DNA of 64,000 nt, taken from assembly GCF_001297775.1 (NCBI RefSeq), contig NZ_LIFX01000003.1, positions 124,001-188,000 of the forward strand, read 5' to 3'. Origin of the DNA: Trabulsiella odontotermitis. Lineage in GTDB: Bacteria; Pseudomonadota; Gammaproteobacteria; Enterobacterales; Enterobacteriaceae. Position numbers and translations under genes: made by a program. Below, piece after piece: positions 9,041-18,671 of the stretch. Under the pieces are notes generated by a model. The model worked only from the letters and a program-made list of their open reading frames with translations, had not been told where the DNA came from and ran no database searches. Position 1 is the stretch's first letter. Each line of letters begins with the position of its first letter.

Positions 9041-9243
9041 TGTAGATCCCTGATTACACGAAATGATGGATAGTTTATCACAGGCTGCCCGGCGTATAAG
9101 CCATTCCTCAAGTGTTAAAAAACGACTAAGATCACGCTTTTTGCTGTGAAATCACGGCGATGCGTCGCTAAACGTCGCGATGATGGTTTCAGAAAATTTG
9201 CTAGAATAACCGCTCTCAACCCCGCGTTTCCCCTGGAGATGAC

Positions 9244-9720
9244 GTGAAAATCCAGCCGCTGTATAACGCGCCCCACCATGCTGAGCAGGTGACCGACTGG
9301 CTCTGGCAGGCCTTTGGCGATCCGCTGCCGCGGGAATTTTTCGCCAGCATTATTCATCACAGCCAGACGCCGGACGCGCTGCCGCTGACGTTCATCGCCA
9401 CCGATGGCGACACGCTGCTCGGTACCGTGGGGCTATGGCGCTGCGATTTAATCAGCCGTCAGGATTTATGGCCGTGGATGGCGGCATTGTATGTCGCTGA
9501 GACGGCGCGCGGTGCGGGGCTGGCGGGGAAACTCCAGCGTTACGTTATCGACTATGCCCGCGAGAAAGGCTACGCGCAACTGCATCTCTACTCGGCCTGT
9601 CGGGATTTTTACGAACGTTTTGGCTGGCACTACATCGGCGATGGCCTGGATTACCCGGACACCGCCGTGCATCTTTATCGTTACGATCTTTCGCTGTCGG
9701 CAGGCGCCAGCACTGAGTGA
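9244..9720 (+). CDS. GNAT-family N-acetyltransferase, substrate unknown
   Basis: A 158-residue protein with a GNAT acetyl-CoA binding fold: the central strand-loop-helix AALYVAETARGAGLAGKLQ carries the R-G-x-G-L/x-A/G motif near residues 82-95, and the C-terminal SACRDFYERFGWHY matches motif B. The start is GTG at 9244, supported by CTGGAG seven bases upstream; the nearby ATG at 9239 is out of frame and stops at once. The gene sits between the LacI-family gene and galR, where E. coli has none, and its last 40 bases overlap the end of galR. The acceptor (small molecule, antibiotic or protein) cannot be told from sequence. Confidence 0.82.
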   Translation: MKIQPLYNAPHHAEQVTDWLWQAFGDPLPREFFASIIHHSQTPDALPLTFIATDGDTLLGTVGLWRCDLISRQDLWPWMAALYVAETARGAGLAGKLQRYVIDYAREKGYAQLHLYSACRDFYERFGWHYIGDGLDYPDTAVHLYRYDLSLSAGASTE

Positions 9721-10697
9721 CGGCGCACCAGCGTCGGATTGAACAGGTGCGTCACTTCCGGTAGCGGGCGTTTTTCGGCCAGCGCCAGCGCCAGTTCTGC
9801 CGCCTGCGTCGCCATGGTGACGATCGGGTAGCGCACGGTAGTCAGACGCGGGCGGACATAGCGAGACACTAATACGTCATCGAAACCAATCAGCGAAATA
9901 TCACCGGGCACCTCGATGCCGTTATCGTTCAGCACACCCATCGCGCCTGCGGCCATTGAGTCGTTGTAGCAGGCGATGGCGGTGAAGTTTCTGCCACGAC
10001 CTAACAACTCCATCATCGCCTGTTCGCCGCCGCTTTCGTCCGGCTCGCCGAAGGTCACCAGCCGATCCTGACACGGCAGTCCGCTCTCTTTGAGCGCGTC
10101 GTAGTAACCCTGCAGGCGATCTTCCGCATCTGAAATCGGGTGGTTGGAGCAAATATAACCGATGTGGGTATGCCCCTGCTGAATCAAATGGCGGGTAGCG
10201 AGATGGGCGCCGTAGCGGTCGTCGAGCGCGACGCAGCGCTTTTCAAAGCCAGGCAGAATGCGGTTGATCAGCACCATGCCGGGGATCTGTTTCATCAGCC
10301 CGATCAGCTCGTCATCAGGGATCATTTTGGCATGCACGACCAGCGCGGCGCAGCGGTGGCGAATGAGTTGCTCAATGGCCTGACGCTCTTTCTGCTCATT
10401 ATGATAACCGTTGCCGATCAGCAAAAAGTTGCCCGTGTTGTAAGCCACCTGTTCGACGGCTTTGACCATCGCGCCAAAAAACGGATCGGAGACGTCGCCT
10501 ACGACCAGCCCAACCGTTTCTGTCGACTGCTGAGCCAGCGCGCGAGCATTGGCGTTCGGGTGATAACTGAGCTCTTCCATCGCCGACAGCACGGCCTGCC
10601 GTGAACTGTCGCTGGCTTTGGGAGAGTGGTTGATGACGCGGGAAACGGTGGCGACAGAAACACCTGCGAGCCTGGCTACATCCTTTATTGTCGCCAT
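9681..10697 (-). CDS. galR: Galactose operon repressor GalR
   Basis: GalR represses the gal, galP and mgl genes and is released by D-galactose. The protein is 338 residues. Its N-terminus, MATIKDVARLAGVSVATVSR, is the GalR helix-turn-helix, and the sugar-binding core contains IACYNDSMAAGAMGVLNDNGI and DISLIGFDDVLVSRY as in E. coli GalR. The start at 10697 is set by this; a longer frame to 10763 would add residues unlike any GalR and read through the operator. omrA and aas follow divergently, as in E. coli, although two extra genes separate galR from lysA. Confidence 0.95.
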   Translation of the reverse strand: MATIKDVARLAGVSVATVSRVINHSPKASDSSRQAVLSAMEELSYHPNANARALAQQSTETVGLVVGDVSDPFFGAMVKAVEQVAYNTGNFLLIGNGYHNEQKERQAIEQLIRHRCAALVVHAKMIPDDELIGLMKQIPGMVLINRILPGFEKRCVALDDRYGAHLATRHLIQQGHTHIGYICSNHPISDAEDRLQGYYDALKESGLPCQDRLVTFGEPDESGGEQAMMELLGRGRNFTAIACYNDSMAAGAMGVLNDNGIEVPGDISLIGFDDVLVSRYVRPRLTTVRYPIVTMATQAAELALALAEKRPLPEVTHLFNPTLVRRHSVLAPADSERS

Positions 10698-10712
10698 AGT
10701 ATGCCTTCTAGT

Positions 10713-10728
10713 GGGAAAACGTTTACAC
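10713..10728. promoter_or_regulatory. GalR-type operator before galR
   Basis: The 16-mer gggaaaacgtttacac matches the GalR operator consensus (GTGKAANCGNTTMCAC) at most positions and lies 16 bases before the galR start, fitting autoregulation. A second, 15-base perfect palindrome gtgtaagcgttacac at 10815-10829 is one base short of the standard spacing; its role is uncertain. Confidence 0.5.
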
Positions 10729-10948
10729 CTACACAGTGTTACGGAAAAAGGGGCAGGGTTCAAGGGAAAGGGGCGGAACCCTTGTACAAATGTGACGCCG
10801 TCGCGGTCTCATCGGTGTAAGCGTTACACGGCTCGTCGGCGGTAATTGAAACCGGGAAAAGTGAATTCAAACCTTTAGTTACACTTTGCGAAGGGCTGTT
10901 GCGAATGTTCTCTGGAGGTCTCACCGGACAGATTGTTACTCTGATCGT

Positions 10949-11035
10949 CCCAGAGGTATTGATTGGTGAGATTCTTCAGTACACGTTTCGTACTTTATTC
11001 TTGCACCGACCTGCGCAGACGCGCAGGTTTTTTTT
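10949..11035 (+). ncRNA. omrA: OmrA-type small regulatory RNA
   Basis: The 5' end, cccagaggtattgattggtg, is identical to the conserved seed of OmrA/OmrB, and the 3' end is the same hairpin (acctgcgcagacgcgcaggt) with a T-run. The length is about 87 bases. OmrA and OmrB are OmpR-activated, Hfq-dependent RNAs that repress outer membrane proteins and csgD. E. coli has two in tandem between aas and galR; only one copy of the seed is seen here. The middle (gagattcttcagtacacg) follows OmrA rather than OmrB. Confidence 0.92.
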
Positions 11036-11120
11036 GCCCAAAAATTCGCTCGTCCGCTGCATTTCCCCGGCCTTCTCGTGTAACCTTCATTGAAATCATC
11101 GTCAGGCAAATGGAGTTGAT

Positions 11121-13280
11121 ATGCTTTTTGGATTTTTTCGGCTGCTGTGTCGGCTGCTCTTCCGCGTCAGGATGACGGGCAATACCGACGCGCTTTACCA
11201 GTATAAAGTGTTAATCACGCCTAACCATGTCTCGTTTATTGATGGCATTTTGCTGGCGTTATTTCTCCCGATCCGCCCGGTATTTGCTGTCTATACCTCG
11301 ATCAGCGAAAAGTGGTTTATGCGCTGGCTGAAGCCGATTATCGACTTTGTTCCCCTCGACCCGACGAAACCAATGACTATCAAGCATCTGGTGCGCCTGA
11401 TCGAGCAGGGCCGTCCGGTGGTGATTTTCCCGGAAGGGCGTATTTCCGTCACCGGCTCGTTGATGAAAATCTACGATGGCGCGGCGTTCGTGGCCGCAAA
11501 ATCAAATGCGACCATTGTACCGGTGCGCATTGAAGGCGCTGAGCTAACTCATTTCAGCCGCCTGAAAGGGCTGGTGAAACAGCGCCTGTTCCCGCGTATT
11601 CAGTTGCATATTCTGCCGCCGACCCGCATTCCGATGCCGGACGCGCCGCGAGCCCGCGACCGCCGCAAAATCGCTGGCGAAATGTTGCATCAGATCATGA
11701 TGGAAGCCCGGATGGCGGTGCGCCCGCGCGAAACGCTGTATGACGCGCTGCTGTCGGCGCAGTCCCGTTTTGGCGCCCGCAAAAACTGCGTGGAAGATAT
11801 CAATTTTCAGCCCGATACCTACCGCAAGCTGCTGACCAAAACGCTGTTCGTTGGCCGTATCCTCGAAAAGTACAGCGCGCCGGGGGAGCGAATCGGCCTG
11901 ATGTTGCCCAACGCAGGTATCAGCGCGGCGGTGATTTTCGGTGCGGTGGCGCGCGGGCGTATTCCGGCGATGATGAACTACACCGCGGGGGTGAAAGGGC
12001 TCACCAGCGCGATTACCGCCGCCGAAATCAAAACCATTTTTACCTCCCGGATGTTCCTTGATAAGGGCAAACTGTGGCCGCTGACGGAGCAACTGACGCA
12101 GGTGCGCTGGGTGTTCCTTGAAGATCTGAAAGGGGATGTCACTACAGCGGACAAACTGTGGATCTTCTCGCGGCTGCTGATGCCACGGCTGGCGCAGGTG
12201 AAACAACAGCCGGAAGATGCGGCGATCATCCTGTTTACCTCCGGCTCGGAAGGGCACCCCAAAGGCGTGGTGCACAGCCACAAAAGCATTCTGGCGAACG
12301 TTGAGCAGATCAAAGCCATCGCCGACTTTACGGCGAAAGACCGCTTTATGTCAGCGCTGCCGCTGTTTCACTCCTTCGGCCTGACTGTCGGGTTGTTTAC
12401 CCCGCTGCTGACCGGCGCCGAAGTGTTTCTCTACCCCAGCCCGCTGCACTATCGCGTGGTGCCGGAGCTGGTGTACGACCGCAACTGCACCGTAATGTTT
12501 GGCACCTCAACGTTCCTCGGCAACTATGCGCGTTTCGCCAATCCATATGATTTCTTCCGCATTCGTTACGTAGTGGCTGGTGCGGAGAAGTTGCAGGAGA
12601 GTACGCGTCAGTTGTGGCAGGACAAGTTCGGCTTGCGGGTACTTGAAGGTTACGGCGTGACCGAATGTGCGCCGGTGGTGTCCATCAACGTACCGATGGC
12701 GGCAAAACCGCATACCGTGGGCCGCATTCTGCCTGGTATGGACGCTCGGTTGCTGGCGGTGCCGGGAATCGACGAGGGCGGTCGTTTGCAGTTGAAAGGG
12801 CCCAACATCATGAACGGCTATCTGCGGGTCGAAAATCCGGGCGTGCTGGAAGCGCCGTCAGCGGAAAATCAGCACGGGGAAGTGGAAACCGGCTGGTATG
12901 ACACCGGTGATATCGTCACCTTTGATGAGCAAGGGTTTGTGCAGATCCAGGGGCGGGCGAAGCGCTTTGCCAAAATTGCCGGGGAGATGGTTTCCCTGGA
13001 AGTGGTTGAACAGATGGCGCTGGCGGTCTCGCCTGACAAAATGCATGCCACGGTCATCAAGACCGATGCCAGCAAAGGCGAAGCGCTGGTGCTGTTTACC
13101 ACCGATAATGAACTGAGCCGCGACAAACTCCAGCAGTATGCCCGCGCGCATGGCATCCCGGAACTGGCGGTGCCGCGCGACATTCGTTTCATGAAACAGT
13201 TGCCAGTGCTGGGCAGCGGCAAGCCGGATTTTGTCACGCTTAAAACCAGGGTTGAAGAGGCGGAACAACACGATGAGTGA
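11121..13280 (+). CDS. aas: Bifunctional 2-acylglycerophosphoethanolamine acyltransferase / acyl-ACP synthetase
   Basis: Aas re-acylates lysophosphatidylethanolamine at the inner membrane, using an acyl-ACP that it makes itself. The 719-residue protein has the two expected parts: an N-terminal PlsC-type acyltransferase with the HX4D motif (His36-Asp41 in NHVSFIDG) and the [10 protein letters not shown] block, then an AMP-binding ligase domain from about residue 230 with [16 protein letters not shown] and YDTGDIV. The length is that of E. coli Aas. lplT starts eight bases before the aas stop, so the two are co-translated; LplT brings lysophospholipid to Aas. Confidence 0.96.
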   Translation: MLFGFFRLLCRLLFRVRMTGNTDALYQYKVLITPNHVSFIDGILLALFLPIRPVFAVYTSISEKWFMRWLKPIIDFVPLDPTKPMTIKHLVRLIEQGRPVVIFPEGRISVTGSLMKIYDGAAFVAAKSNATIVPVRIEGAELTHFSRLKGLVKQRLFPRIQLHILPPTRIPMPDAPRARDRRKIAGEMLHQIMMEARMAVRPRETLYDALLSAQSRFGARKNCVEDINFQPDTYRKLLTKTLFVGRILEKYSAPGERIGLMLPNAGISAAVIFGAVARGRIPAMMNYTAGVKGLTSAITAAEIKTIFTSRMFLDKGKLWPLTEQLTQVRWVFLEDLKGDVTTADKLWIFSRLLMPRLAQVKQQPEDAAIILFTSGSEGHPKGVVHSHKSILANVEQIKAIADFTAKDRFMSALPLFHSFGLTVGLFTPLLTGAEVFLYPSPLHYRVVPELVYDRNCTVMFGTSTFLGNYARFANPYDFFRIRYVVAGAEKLQESTRQLWQDKFGLRVLEGYGVTECAPVVSINVPMAAKPHTVGRILPGMDARLLAVPGIDEGGRLQLKGPNIMNGYLRVENPGVLEAPSAENQHGEVETGWYDTGDIVTFDEQGFVQIQGRAKRFAKIAGEMVSLEVVEQMALAVSPDKMHATVIKTDASKGEALVLFTTDNELSRDKLQQYARAHGIPELAVPRDIRFMKQLPVLGSGKPDFVTLKTRVEEAEQHDE

Positions 13281-14466
13281 GTCAGTGCACACTAACACCT
13301 CGCTGTGGTCGAAAGGGATGATGGCCGTCATTTGCGCACAGTTTCTTTCGGCATTTGGTGATAACGCACTGCTTTTTGCCACGCTGGCGCTGATGAAGGA
13401 ACAGCTCTACCCCGACTGGAGCCAGCCGGTGCTGCAAATGGTGTTTGTGGGTGCTTACATTCTGTTTGCGCCCTTTGTCGGTCAGGTAGCCGACAGCTTC
13501 GCCAAAGGCCGGGTGATGATGTTCGCCAACGGCCTGAAACTGGTCGGCGCGGCCAGCATCTGCTTCGGCGTGAATCCGTTTATTGGCTACACGCTGGTGG
13601 GCGTCGGCGCGGCGGCGTACTCGCCCGCCAAATACGGCATTTTGGGCGAACTAACCACCGGCGACAAACTGGTCAAAGCGAACGGGCTGATGGAATCCTC
13701 AACCATTGCCGCGATCCTGCTCGGCTCCGTCACCGGGGGGATTCTGGCGGACTGGCACGTACTGGCGGCGCTGGGCGCCTGTGCGCTGGTTTATGCGGGC
13801 GCGGTGGTGGCAAACCTGTTTATCACTCGTCTGCCTGCGGCGCGTCCGGGGCAGTCGTGGCGCTTTAACGCGATGACCGCGAGCTTCTTTTCCGCCACAA
13901 CCTCTTTGTGGCGCAATCGCGAAACCCGTTTTTCCCTCGTCGGCACCAGCATGTTCTGGGGCGCAGGCGTCACGTTACGCTTTTTGCTGGTGCTGTGGGT
14001 GCCTGTAGCACTGGGCATCGTCGATAACGCCACGCCAACGTATCTCAACGCGATGGTGGCAGTGGGGATTGTGGTCGGTGCCGGTGCGGCGGCAAAACTG
14101 GTGACGCTGGAGACCGTCTCCCGCTGTATGCCTGCCGGGATCCTGATTGGCATCGTGGTGGCGGTCTTTTCACTCCAGCATGCGCTGTTGCCCGCGTATG
14201 CCTTGCTGCTGTTGATTGGCGTGTTTGGCGGTTTCTTTGTCGTACCGTTGAATGCGCTGTTGCAGGAGCGGGGCAAACAGACTGTCGGCGCAGGCAATGC
14301 GATTGCCGTACAAAATCTCGGCGAAAACGGCGCAATGCTGATTATGCTTGGCCTGTACTCGCTGGCGGTAAAGGTGGGGATCCCGGTCGTTGGTGTCGGT
14401 ATCGGGTTTGGCGTGCTGTTTGCGCTGGCGATTGCCGCGTTGTGGGTCTGGGGGCGTCGTCGCTAA
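13273..14466 (+). CDS. lplT: Lysophospholipid transporter LplT
   Basis: A 397-residue, highly hydrophobic major-facilitator protein with about twelve membrane segments. It flips lysophosphatidylethanolamine across the inner membrane to Aas. The start is the ATG at 13273 within the end of aas (cgATGAGTGA), which gives [12 protein letters not shown] as in E. coli; an upstream in-frame start at 13231 would only add residues encoded inside aas. The overlap with aas indicates translational coupling. Confidence 0.94.
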   Translation: MSESVHTNTSLWSKGMMAVICAQFLSAFGDNALLFATLALMKEQLYPDWSQPVLQMVFVGAYILFAPFVGQVADSFAKGRVMMFANGLKLVGAASICFGVNPFIGYTLVGVGAAAYSPAKYGILGELTTGDKLVKANGLMESSTIAAILLGSVTGGILADWHVLAALGACALVYAGAVVANLFITRLPAARPGQSWRFNAMTASFFSATTSLWRNRETRFSLVGTSMFWGAGVTLRFLLVLWVPVALGIVDNATPTYLNAMVAVGIVVGAGAAAKLVTLETVSRCMPAGILIGIVVAVFSLQHALLPAYALLLLIGVFGGFFVVPLNALLQERGKQTVGAGNAIAVQNLGENGAMLIMLGLYSLAVKVGIPVVGVGIGFGVLFALAIAALWVWGRRR

Positions 14467-14473
14467 TGTCACA

Positions 14474-14497
14474 TTACCCGGCCCGCAAGCCGGGTAA
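14474..14497. terminator. Hairpin between convergent lplT and tas
   Basis: A perfect 9-bp stem, ttacccggc with gccgggtaa, and a six-base loop lie between two convergent genes. There is no clear U-tract on either strand, so it may act as an RNA 3'-end stabiliser or a weak bidirectional terminator. Confidence 0.5.
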
Positions 14498-14504
14498 CGC
14501 TCGC

Positions 14505-15545
14505 TTACGGTGCCGGATAGGTATACACCTTATGCACGGCTTCAATGTCCGCCAGGACTTCTTCGCTTAACTCAACATGCAGGCTTTCAACGTTGGTTCT
14601 CAGTTGCTCCATCGTCGTGGCGCCCAGCAACGTGCTGGCGACAAACGGCTGACGACGCACAAATGCCAGCGCCATCTGCGCCGGATCAAGCTGATGCCGC
14701 TTCGCGATATCGACATACGCCGCCACCGCGTTTTGTGCCTGCTCGCCGCTGTAACGGGTAAAACGGCTGAACAGCGTGTTGCGCGCACCCGCAGGTTTCG
14801 CACCGTTCAGGTATTTGCCCGTCAGCGTGCCAAACGCGAGGCTTGAGTACGCCAGCAGTTCAACGCCTTCGTACTGGGTCACTTCCGCCAGACCCACTTC
14901 AAAGCTGCGGTTCAACAGGCTGTAGGGGTTCTGAATGGTGACGATGCGCGGCAGATCGTGCTTGTCGGCCAGGTGCAGATAACGCATCACGCCAAACGGT
15001 GTTTCGTTGGAGACGCCGATGTAGCGGATCTTACCGGCACGCTGAAATTCGCTCAGCGCTTCCAGCGTTTCCAGCAGAGTGATGACCGGCTGCGTTTCAG
15101 TCCACTCATAGCCGAGTTTGCCGAAACAGTTGGTCGGGCGCTGCGGCCAGTGGAGCTGGTAGAGATCAAGGTAATCGGTTTGCAGTCGCTTCAGGCTGTC
15201 ATGCAGCGCGTCACGAATATTTTTACGATCCAGCGCCTGGTTGGGACGTACGGCGCTGTCGTTGTTGCGCGTCGGACCCGCGACTTTCGAGGCCAGCACC
15301 AGCTTTTCACGGCTGCCGTGTTTTGCCAGCCAGTTGCCGACGAAGGTTTCCGTCAGCCCCTGCGTTTCCGGGCGCGGAGGAACGGGGTAAATCTCTGCGA
15401 CATCAATCAGGTTAATGCCCTGGCTGACGGCATAATCGAGCTGTGCATGGGCGTCGGCTTCGCTGTTTTGTTCACCAAACGTCATAGTGCCCAGCCCCAG
15501 CGTGCTGACTTCCAGGGAGCTGTGGGGGATACGGTGATAATGCAT
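14505..15545 (-). CDS. tas: Aldo/keto reductase Tas
   Basis: A 346-residue NADP(H)-dependent aldo/keto reductase, same length as E. coli Tas. It shows the family's catalytic Asp and Tyr region (LIDVAEIYP), the Lys in LVLASKVAGP, and YQLHWPQRP with the active-site His. In E. coli, tas was found as a multicopy suppressor of a tyrosine auxotroph, standing in for prephenate dehydrogenase in starved cells; its normal substrate is unknown. It is convergent with lplT and lies before ygdR on the same strand. Confidence 0.94.
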   Translation of the reverse strand: MHYHRIPHSSLEVSTLGLGTMTFGEQNSEADAHAQLDYAVSQGINLIDVAEIYPVPPRPETQGLTETFVGNWLAKHGSREKLVLASKVAGPTRNNDSAVRPNQALDRKNIRDALHDSLKRLQTDYLDLYQLHWPQRPTNCFGKLGYEWTETQPVITLLETLEALSEFQRAGKIRYIGVSNETPFGVMRYLHLADKHDLPRIVTIQNPYSLLNRSFEVGLAEVTQYEGVELLAYSSLAFGTLTGKYLNGAKPAGARNTLFSRFTRYSGEQAQNAVAAYVDIAKRHQLDPAQMALAFVRRQPFVASTLLGATTMEQLRTNVESLHVELSEEVLADIEAVHKVYTYPAP

Positions 15546-15655
15546 AGCCGCTTTCCTGTAACTCGAATTATTTAGGGTATATAAACATGGCAGAGGGGGA
15601 GAAAAAGTGGAAGTAAAAAGATCAAAAAAGGCCAGCAGTGCTGACCTCTTTTCTG

Positions 15656-15874
15656 TTAGCGCTTAATAATTTGGGAGACGTCGTCGCGGTTGATTTGCAT
15701 TCTGTTGCCTTGCTGATCTTCATAACTGATCAAGCCCGTGTCGTCGTCAACTTCAGGTTTTCCATCCGTCAGGATCATTCTACCATCTTTGGTCGCCATC
15801 ACGTAATCACTGCTGCAACCTGAAACGGCAAACGCTATTCCTACCGCAGAAATCAAAACCGCCCATTTTTTCAT
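15656..15874 (-). CDS. ygdR: Small lipoprotein YgdR (DUF903)
   Basis: A 72-residue predicted lipoprotein: signal peptide ending in the lipobox VSGC (Cys20), then a small SH3-like DUF903 domain ([20 protein letters not shown] and [10 protein letters not shown]). It is a paralogue of YgdI, which is encoded at 43665-43892 in this window. Function is not known; it should sit in the cell envelope. The order ygdQ, ygdR, tas is as in E. coli. Confidence 0.92.
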   Translation of the reverse strand: MKKWAVLISAVGIAFAVSGCSSDYVMATKDGRMILTDGKPEVDDDTGLISYEDQQGNRMQINRDDVSQIIKR

Positions 15875-15996
15875 TCTTGACCCCTTTATATGACCGCACT
15901 CCTGTTAGTCTAGTAATAACCTGATTAACGGTCAGTAAAAAGCGGTAAAATCTTAAAAATGGATGTAAGCCCCCATTTCGGGGGCATAAATGCTGC

Positions 15997-16710
15997 CTAA
16001 AGTGGGTTTTTCTTATTTCGCATGAGATTGAGACTTTCCACGGCAATCGAAAAGAACATCGCGAAATAGATATATCCTTTCGGCACATGCACGTCGAAAC
16101 TTTCCAGAATCAGCGTGAAGCCCACCAGGATCAGGAAAGAGAGCGCCAGCATTTTGACGGACGGATGGCGATCAACAAACTCACCAATCGGCCGCGCGGC
16201 GAACATCATGACGCCAACGGCAATCACCACTGCCGCCATCATAATAAACAGGTGATCCGACAGACCTATCGCCGTGATTACGGAATCAAGGCTGAAGATA
16301 ATATCCAGTAACATAATCTGCACGATGGCGCCGAGGAAGGAATGGACGTTGGTCTTAAGCCCTTCTTCTTCACCTTCGATCGATTCGTGGATCTCTTTAC
16401 TGGCTTTCCAGATAAGAAAGAGCCCCCCGAGCAACAGAATGAGATCACGGGCGGAAATCGCCTGACTGAATACAGTGAATAAAGGATTCGTCAGTTTTGC
16501 CACCCAGGCGATCGACGCCAGCAGCGCCAGACGCATGATCATCGCCGCCATTAAACCCAGTCGGCGCGCGTGGTTCCGCTGTGCGGTTGGCAGCTTCGCC
16601 ACCACCAGAGAGAGAAAAATAATGTTATCGATCCCAAGTACGATTTCCAGTAGCGTCAGCGTACCCAGCGCCAGCCAGGCGTTGGGATCGGTTATCCATG
16701 CAAACAACAT
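15997..16710 (-). CDS. ygdQ: TerC-family integral membrane protein YgdQ
   Basis: A 237-residue inner membrane protein of the TerC family with about seven membrane segments. It has the acidic motifs typical of the family, LEIVLGIDNIIF near residue 20 and DIIFSLDSVITAIGL near residue 135. Relatives are linked with manganese export or metal supply to secreted enzymes; a role for YgdQ itself is not established. It precedes ygdR on the same strand and lies downstream of mutH. Confidence 0.92.
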   Translation of the reverse strand: MLFAWITDPNAWLALGTLTLLEIVLGIDNIIFLSLVVAKLPTAQRNHARRLGLMAAMIMRLALLASIAWVAKLTNPLFTVFSQAISARDLILLLGGLFLIWKASKEIHESIEGEEEGLKTNVHSFLGAIVQIMLLDIIFSLDSVITAIGLSDHLFIMMAAVVIAVGVMMFAARPIGEFVDRHPSVKMLALSFLILVGFTLILESFDVHVPKGYIYFAMFFSIAVESLNLMRNKKNPL

Positions 16711-16754
16711 CTATTAAGTCCTGCCAAAACGAAAAGCGCATTATACACGCGCCT

Positions 16755-17444
16755 CTAACCCAAAAGGAAATGACGGGCGAGGAGCGCGGCGGTGAAATTC
16801 TTCTTAAGGTAAAAGCCACGCGGCAGGGTAAAAATGAGTTCACCGTGCGCGCCGATGGCCTCGGTGAGCGCTTTGCTGTTCGCGGCTTTCGGGCGCAACT
16901 GCAACACCTCGCCATGGCGGGCGGTGATGCGTTCCACCTGACCGAGAACAATCAAATCCATCAGTTCTTCCCAGTCCATTCGCAACTGCTGGTCTTCTTC
17001 TGCGCTCGGGCTCCAGAGCAGCGGCGTACCGACGCGCCGTTCCGCCAACGGGATTTCCCGCTCGCCTTCGACCGGCACCCACAGCACGCGGTTGAGCTTG
17101 TGCCGGACATGACTGGTTTCCCAGCTCACGCCGCTGTTGCCGGTAAGCGGGGCGACGCAGACAAACGTGGTTTCCAGCGGGCGGCCGCGCCTGTCCACCG
17201 GGATGGTTTTCAGCTCCACGCCGAGGGCCGCGAAATCCTGCTCGGGTTTACTGCCCGCGCTGGCGCCGAGCCAGCGTTCCAGCAGAACGCCGATCCAGCC
17301 CTTATCCCGCTTCAAATCCCGCGGCGTCGGCAGGCCTGCGCGGGTCGCCAGCTCGCCCAGGGTTAAGCCCGCCAGCTGCTGTGCCTGGGCGAGTAACTGG
17401 GCTTCTGATTGCGGCGGCGTAACGAGTGGAACCGGCTGGGACAT
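16755..17444 (-). CDS. mutH: DNA mismatch repair endonuclease MutH
   Basis: MutH nicks the unmethylated strand at hemimethylated GATC sites after activation by MutS and MutL. The 229-residue protein matches E. coli in length, and the catalytic Asp70, Glu77 and Lys79 are at the same positions (LGVELKTIP). The start [11 protein letters not shown] fits E. coli. Upstream is a long spacer with DnaA boxes shared with the divergent rppH. Confidence 0.96.
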   Translation of the reverse strand: MSQPVPLVTPPQSEAQLLAQAQQLAGLTLGELATRAGLPTPRDLKRDKGWIGVLLERWLGASAGSKPEQDFAALGVELKTIPVDRRGRPLETTFVCVAPLTGNSGVSWETSHVRHKLNRVLWVPVEGEREIPLAERRVGTPLLWSPSAEEDQQLRMDWEELMDLIVLGQVERITARHGEVLQLRPKAANSKALTEAIGAHGELIFTLPRGFYLKKNFTAALLARHFLLG

Positions 17445-18128
17445 AACGAAAACCTTTTTGGCGAAAAAATAGACGACACTTTTTGTCGCTGTGGCCAGAG
17501 TTTACCTGTTTTTGGATAAACAGACCAATACAATGATTTATATGACTTTTTTCACGTTTTCTGGCACGCAGTCTGAAACAGCAAAAGAAGTTTTCCTAAA
17601 CTGGTCACTGACAATGAACAGGATCTTACACCCAGTTATCCACAGAAAAATGGGATAACTGGGAAAAACACCCACTACTGTTTCGATTTACAGCCTTGAC
17701 GTGCGACGAAAATCGAATTTTCGCATAAAATGTGCCTAACTTATTGGCACAATCTGTGGATAAAAACGACGCTGCTCGATCTTTCATCAACCAAAGGATC
17801 GCCGGTGTGATGATCGTCACGTTACGCGGTGCAAATCGTTATTTGATACATTTAACATGATGAATATAATAATTTTATTATCAAGGGGGCATAATGACTT
17901 CTTCGGATAACTCCGGGTTTTCCCGGGTTAATTCCGTACTTCTTCACAACTCTATCCACAGAAAAAGTGAATAAAATGCGCTAGTCGGCGTGCCCGCTGT
18001 TCATAACTCTGACATTTACTGTGAGTTATTCAATTGTTATCCGGTGCGCAGGCACTAACAGAGTGGTTTACCGTTTCCGGGTAGTATGAAACAATCATTC
18101 ATATTGAAGCTTATTTTGAGGTAGTCCG
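17445..18128. promoter_or_regulatory. mutH-rppH spacer with DnaA boxes (DARS2-like)
   Basis: This long spacer has a perfect DnaA box TTATCCACA at 17636-17644 (+) and another at 17755-17763 (-), a one-mismatch box at 17952-17960 (+), and a weaker box tgtgcctaa at 17731-17739 (-) close to the second. In E. coli the mutH-rppH spacer holds DARS2, which recharges DnaA-ADP to DnaA-ATP with help from IHF and Fis and thereby times replication. Position and box cluster support the same role here. IHF and Fis sites cannot be assigned with confidence by eye. The right end must also carry the rppH promoter. Confidence 0.75.
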
Positions 18129-18659
18129 GTGATTGATGACGATGGCTACCGCCCAAACGTTGGAATTGTAATCTGCAATCGCCAGGGCCAGGTCATGTGG
18201 GCCAGGCGTTTTGGTCAGCACTCCTGGCAATTCCCGCAAGGTGGAATCAACCCGGGGGAGTCCGCTGAACAGGCGATGTACCGGGAACTGTTTGAAGAAG
18301 TTGGTCTGAGCCGTAAAGATGTGCGCATTCTCGCTTCGACACGCAACTGGTTGCGTTACAAATTACCTAAACGTTTGGTGCGTTGGGACACAAAGCCGGT
18401 ATGTATCGGCCAGAAACAGAAGTGGTTTCTCTTGCAGTTGATCAGCAGTGACGCGGACGTCAATATGCAAACCAGCAGCACGCCGGAATTCGACGGCTGG
18501 CGCTGGGTGAGTTACTGGTATCCTGTACGTCAGGTGGTATCGTTTAAACGCGACGTATACCGCCGGGTCATGAAGGAATTCGCAAGCGTTGTAATGTCGC
18601 TGTCGGAAAGTACGCCGAAGCCGCAAAATGCGCCTGCTTTTCGACGTAAAAGAGGTTAA
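18129..18659 (+). CDS. rppH: RNA pyrophosphohydrolase
   Basis: RppH removes pyrophosphate from the 5' end of mRNAs, which opens them to RNase E decay. The 176-residue protein has a complete Nudix box from Gly38 to Leu60 (GX5EX7REUXEEXGU, with Glu44, Arg52, Glu53, Glu56, Glu57). The start codon is GTG at 18129, following tgaggtagtccg, giving [11 protein letters not shown] as in E. coli. ptsP begins 12 bases after the stop, and the two are one operon in E. coli. Confidence 0.96.
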   Translation: MIDDDGYRPNVGIVICNRQGQVMWARRFGQHSWQFPQGGINPGESAEQAMYRELFEEVGLSRKDVRILASTRNWLRYKLPKRLVRWDTKPVCIGQKQKWFLLQLISSDADVNMQTSSTPEFDGWRWVSYWYPVRQVVSFKRDVYRRVMKEFASVVMSLSESTPKPQNAPAFRRKRG

Positions 18660-18671
18660 GCGACGCAGATT

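Noticed and set aside
10899-11175. Two short ORFs between galR and aas
   Set aside because: They run through the OmrA RNA and its terminator and lack conserved features.
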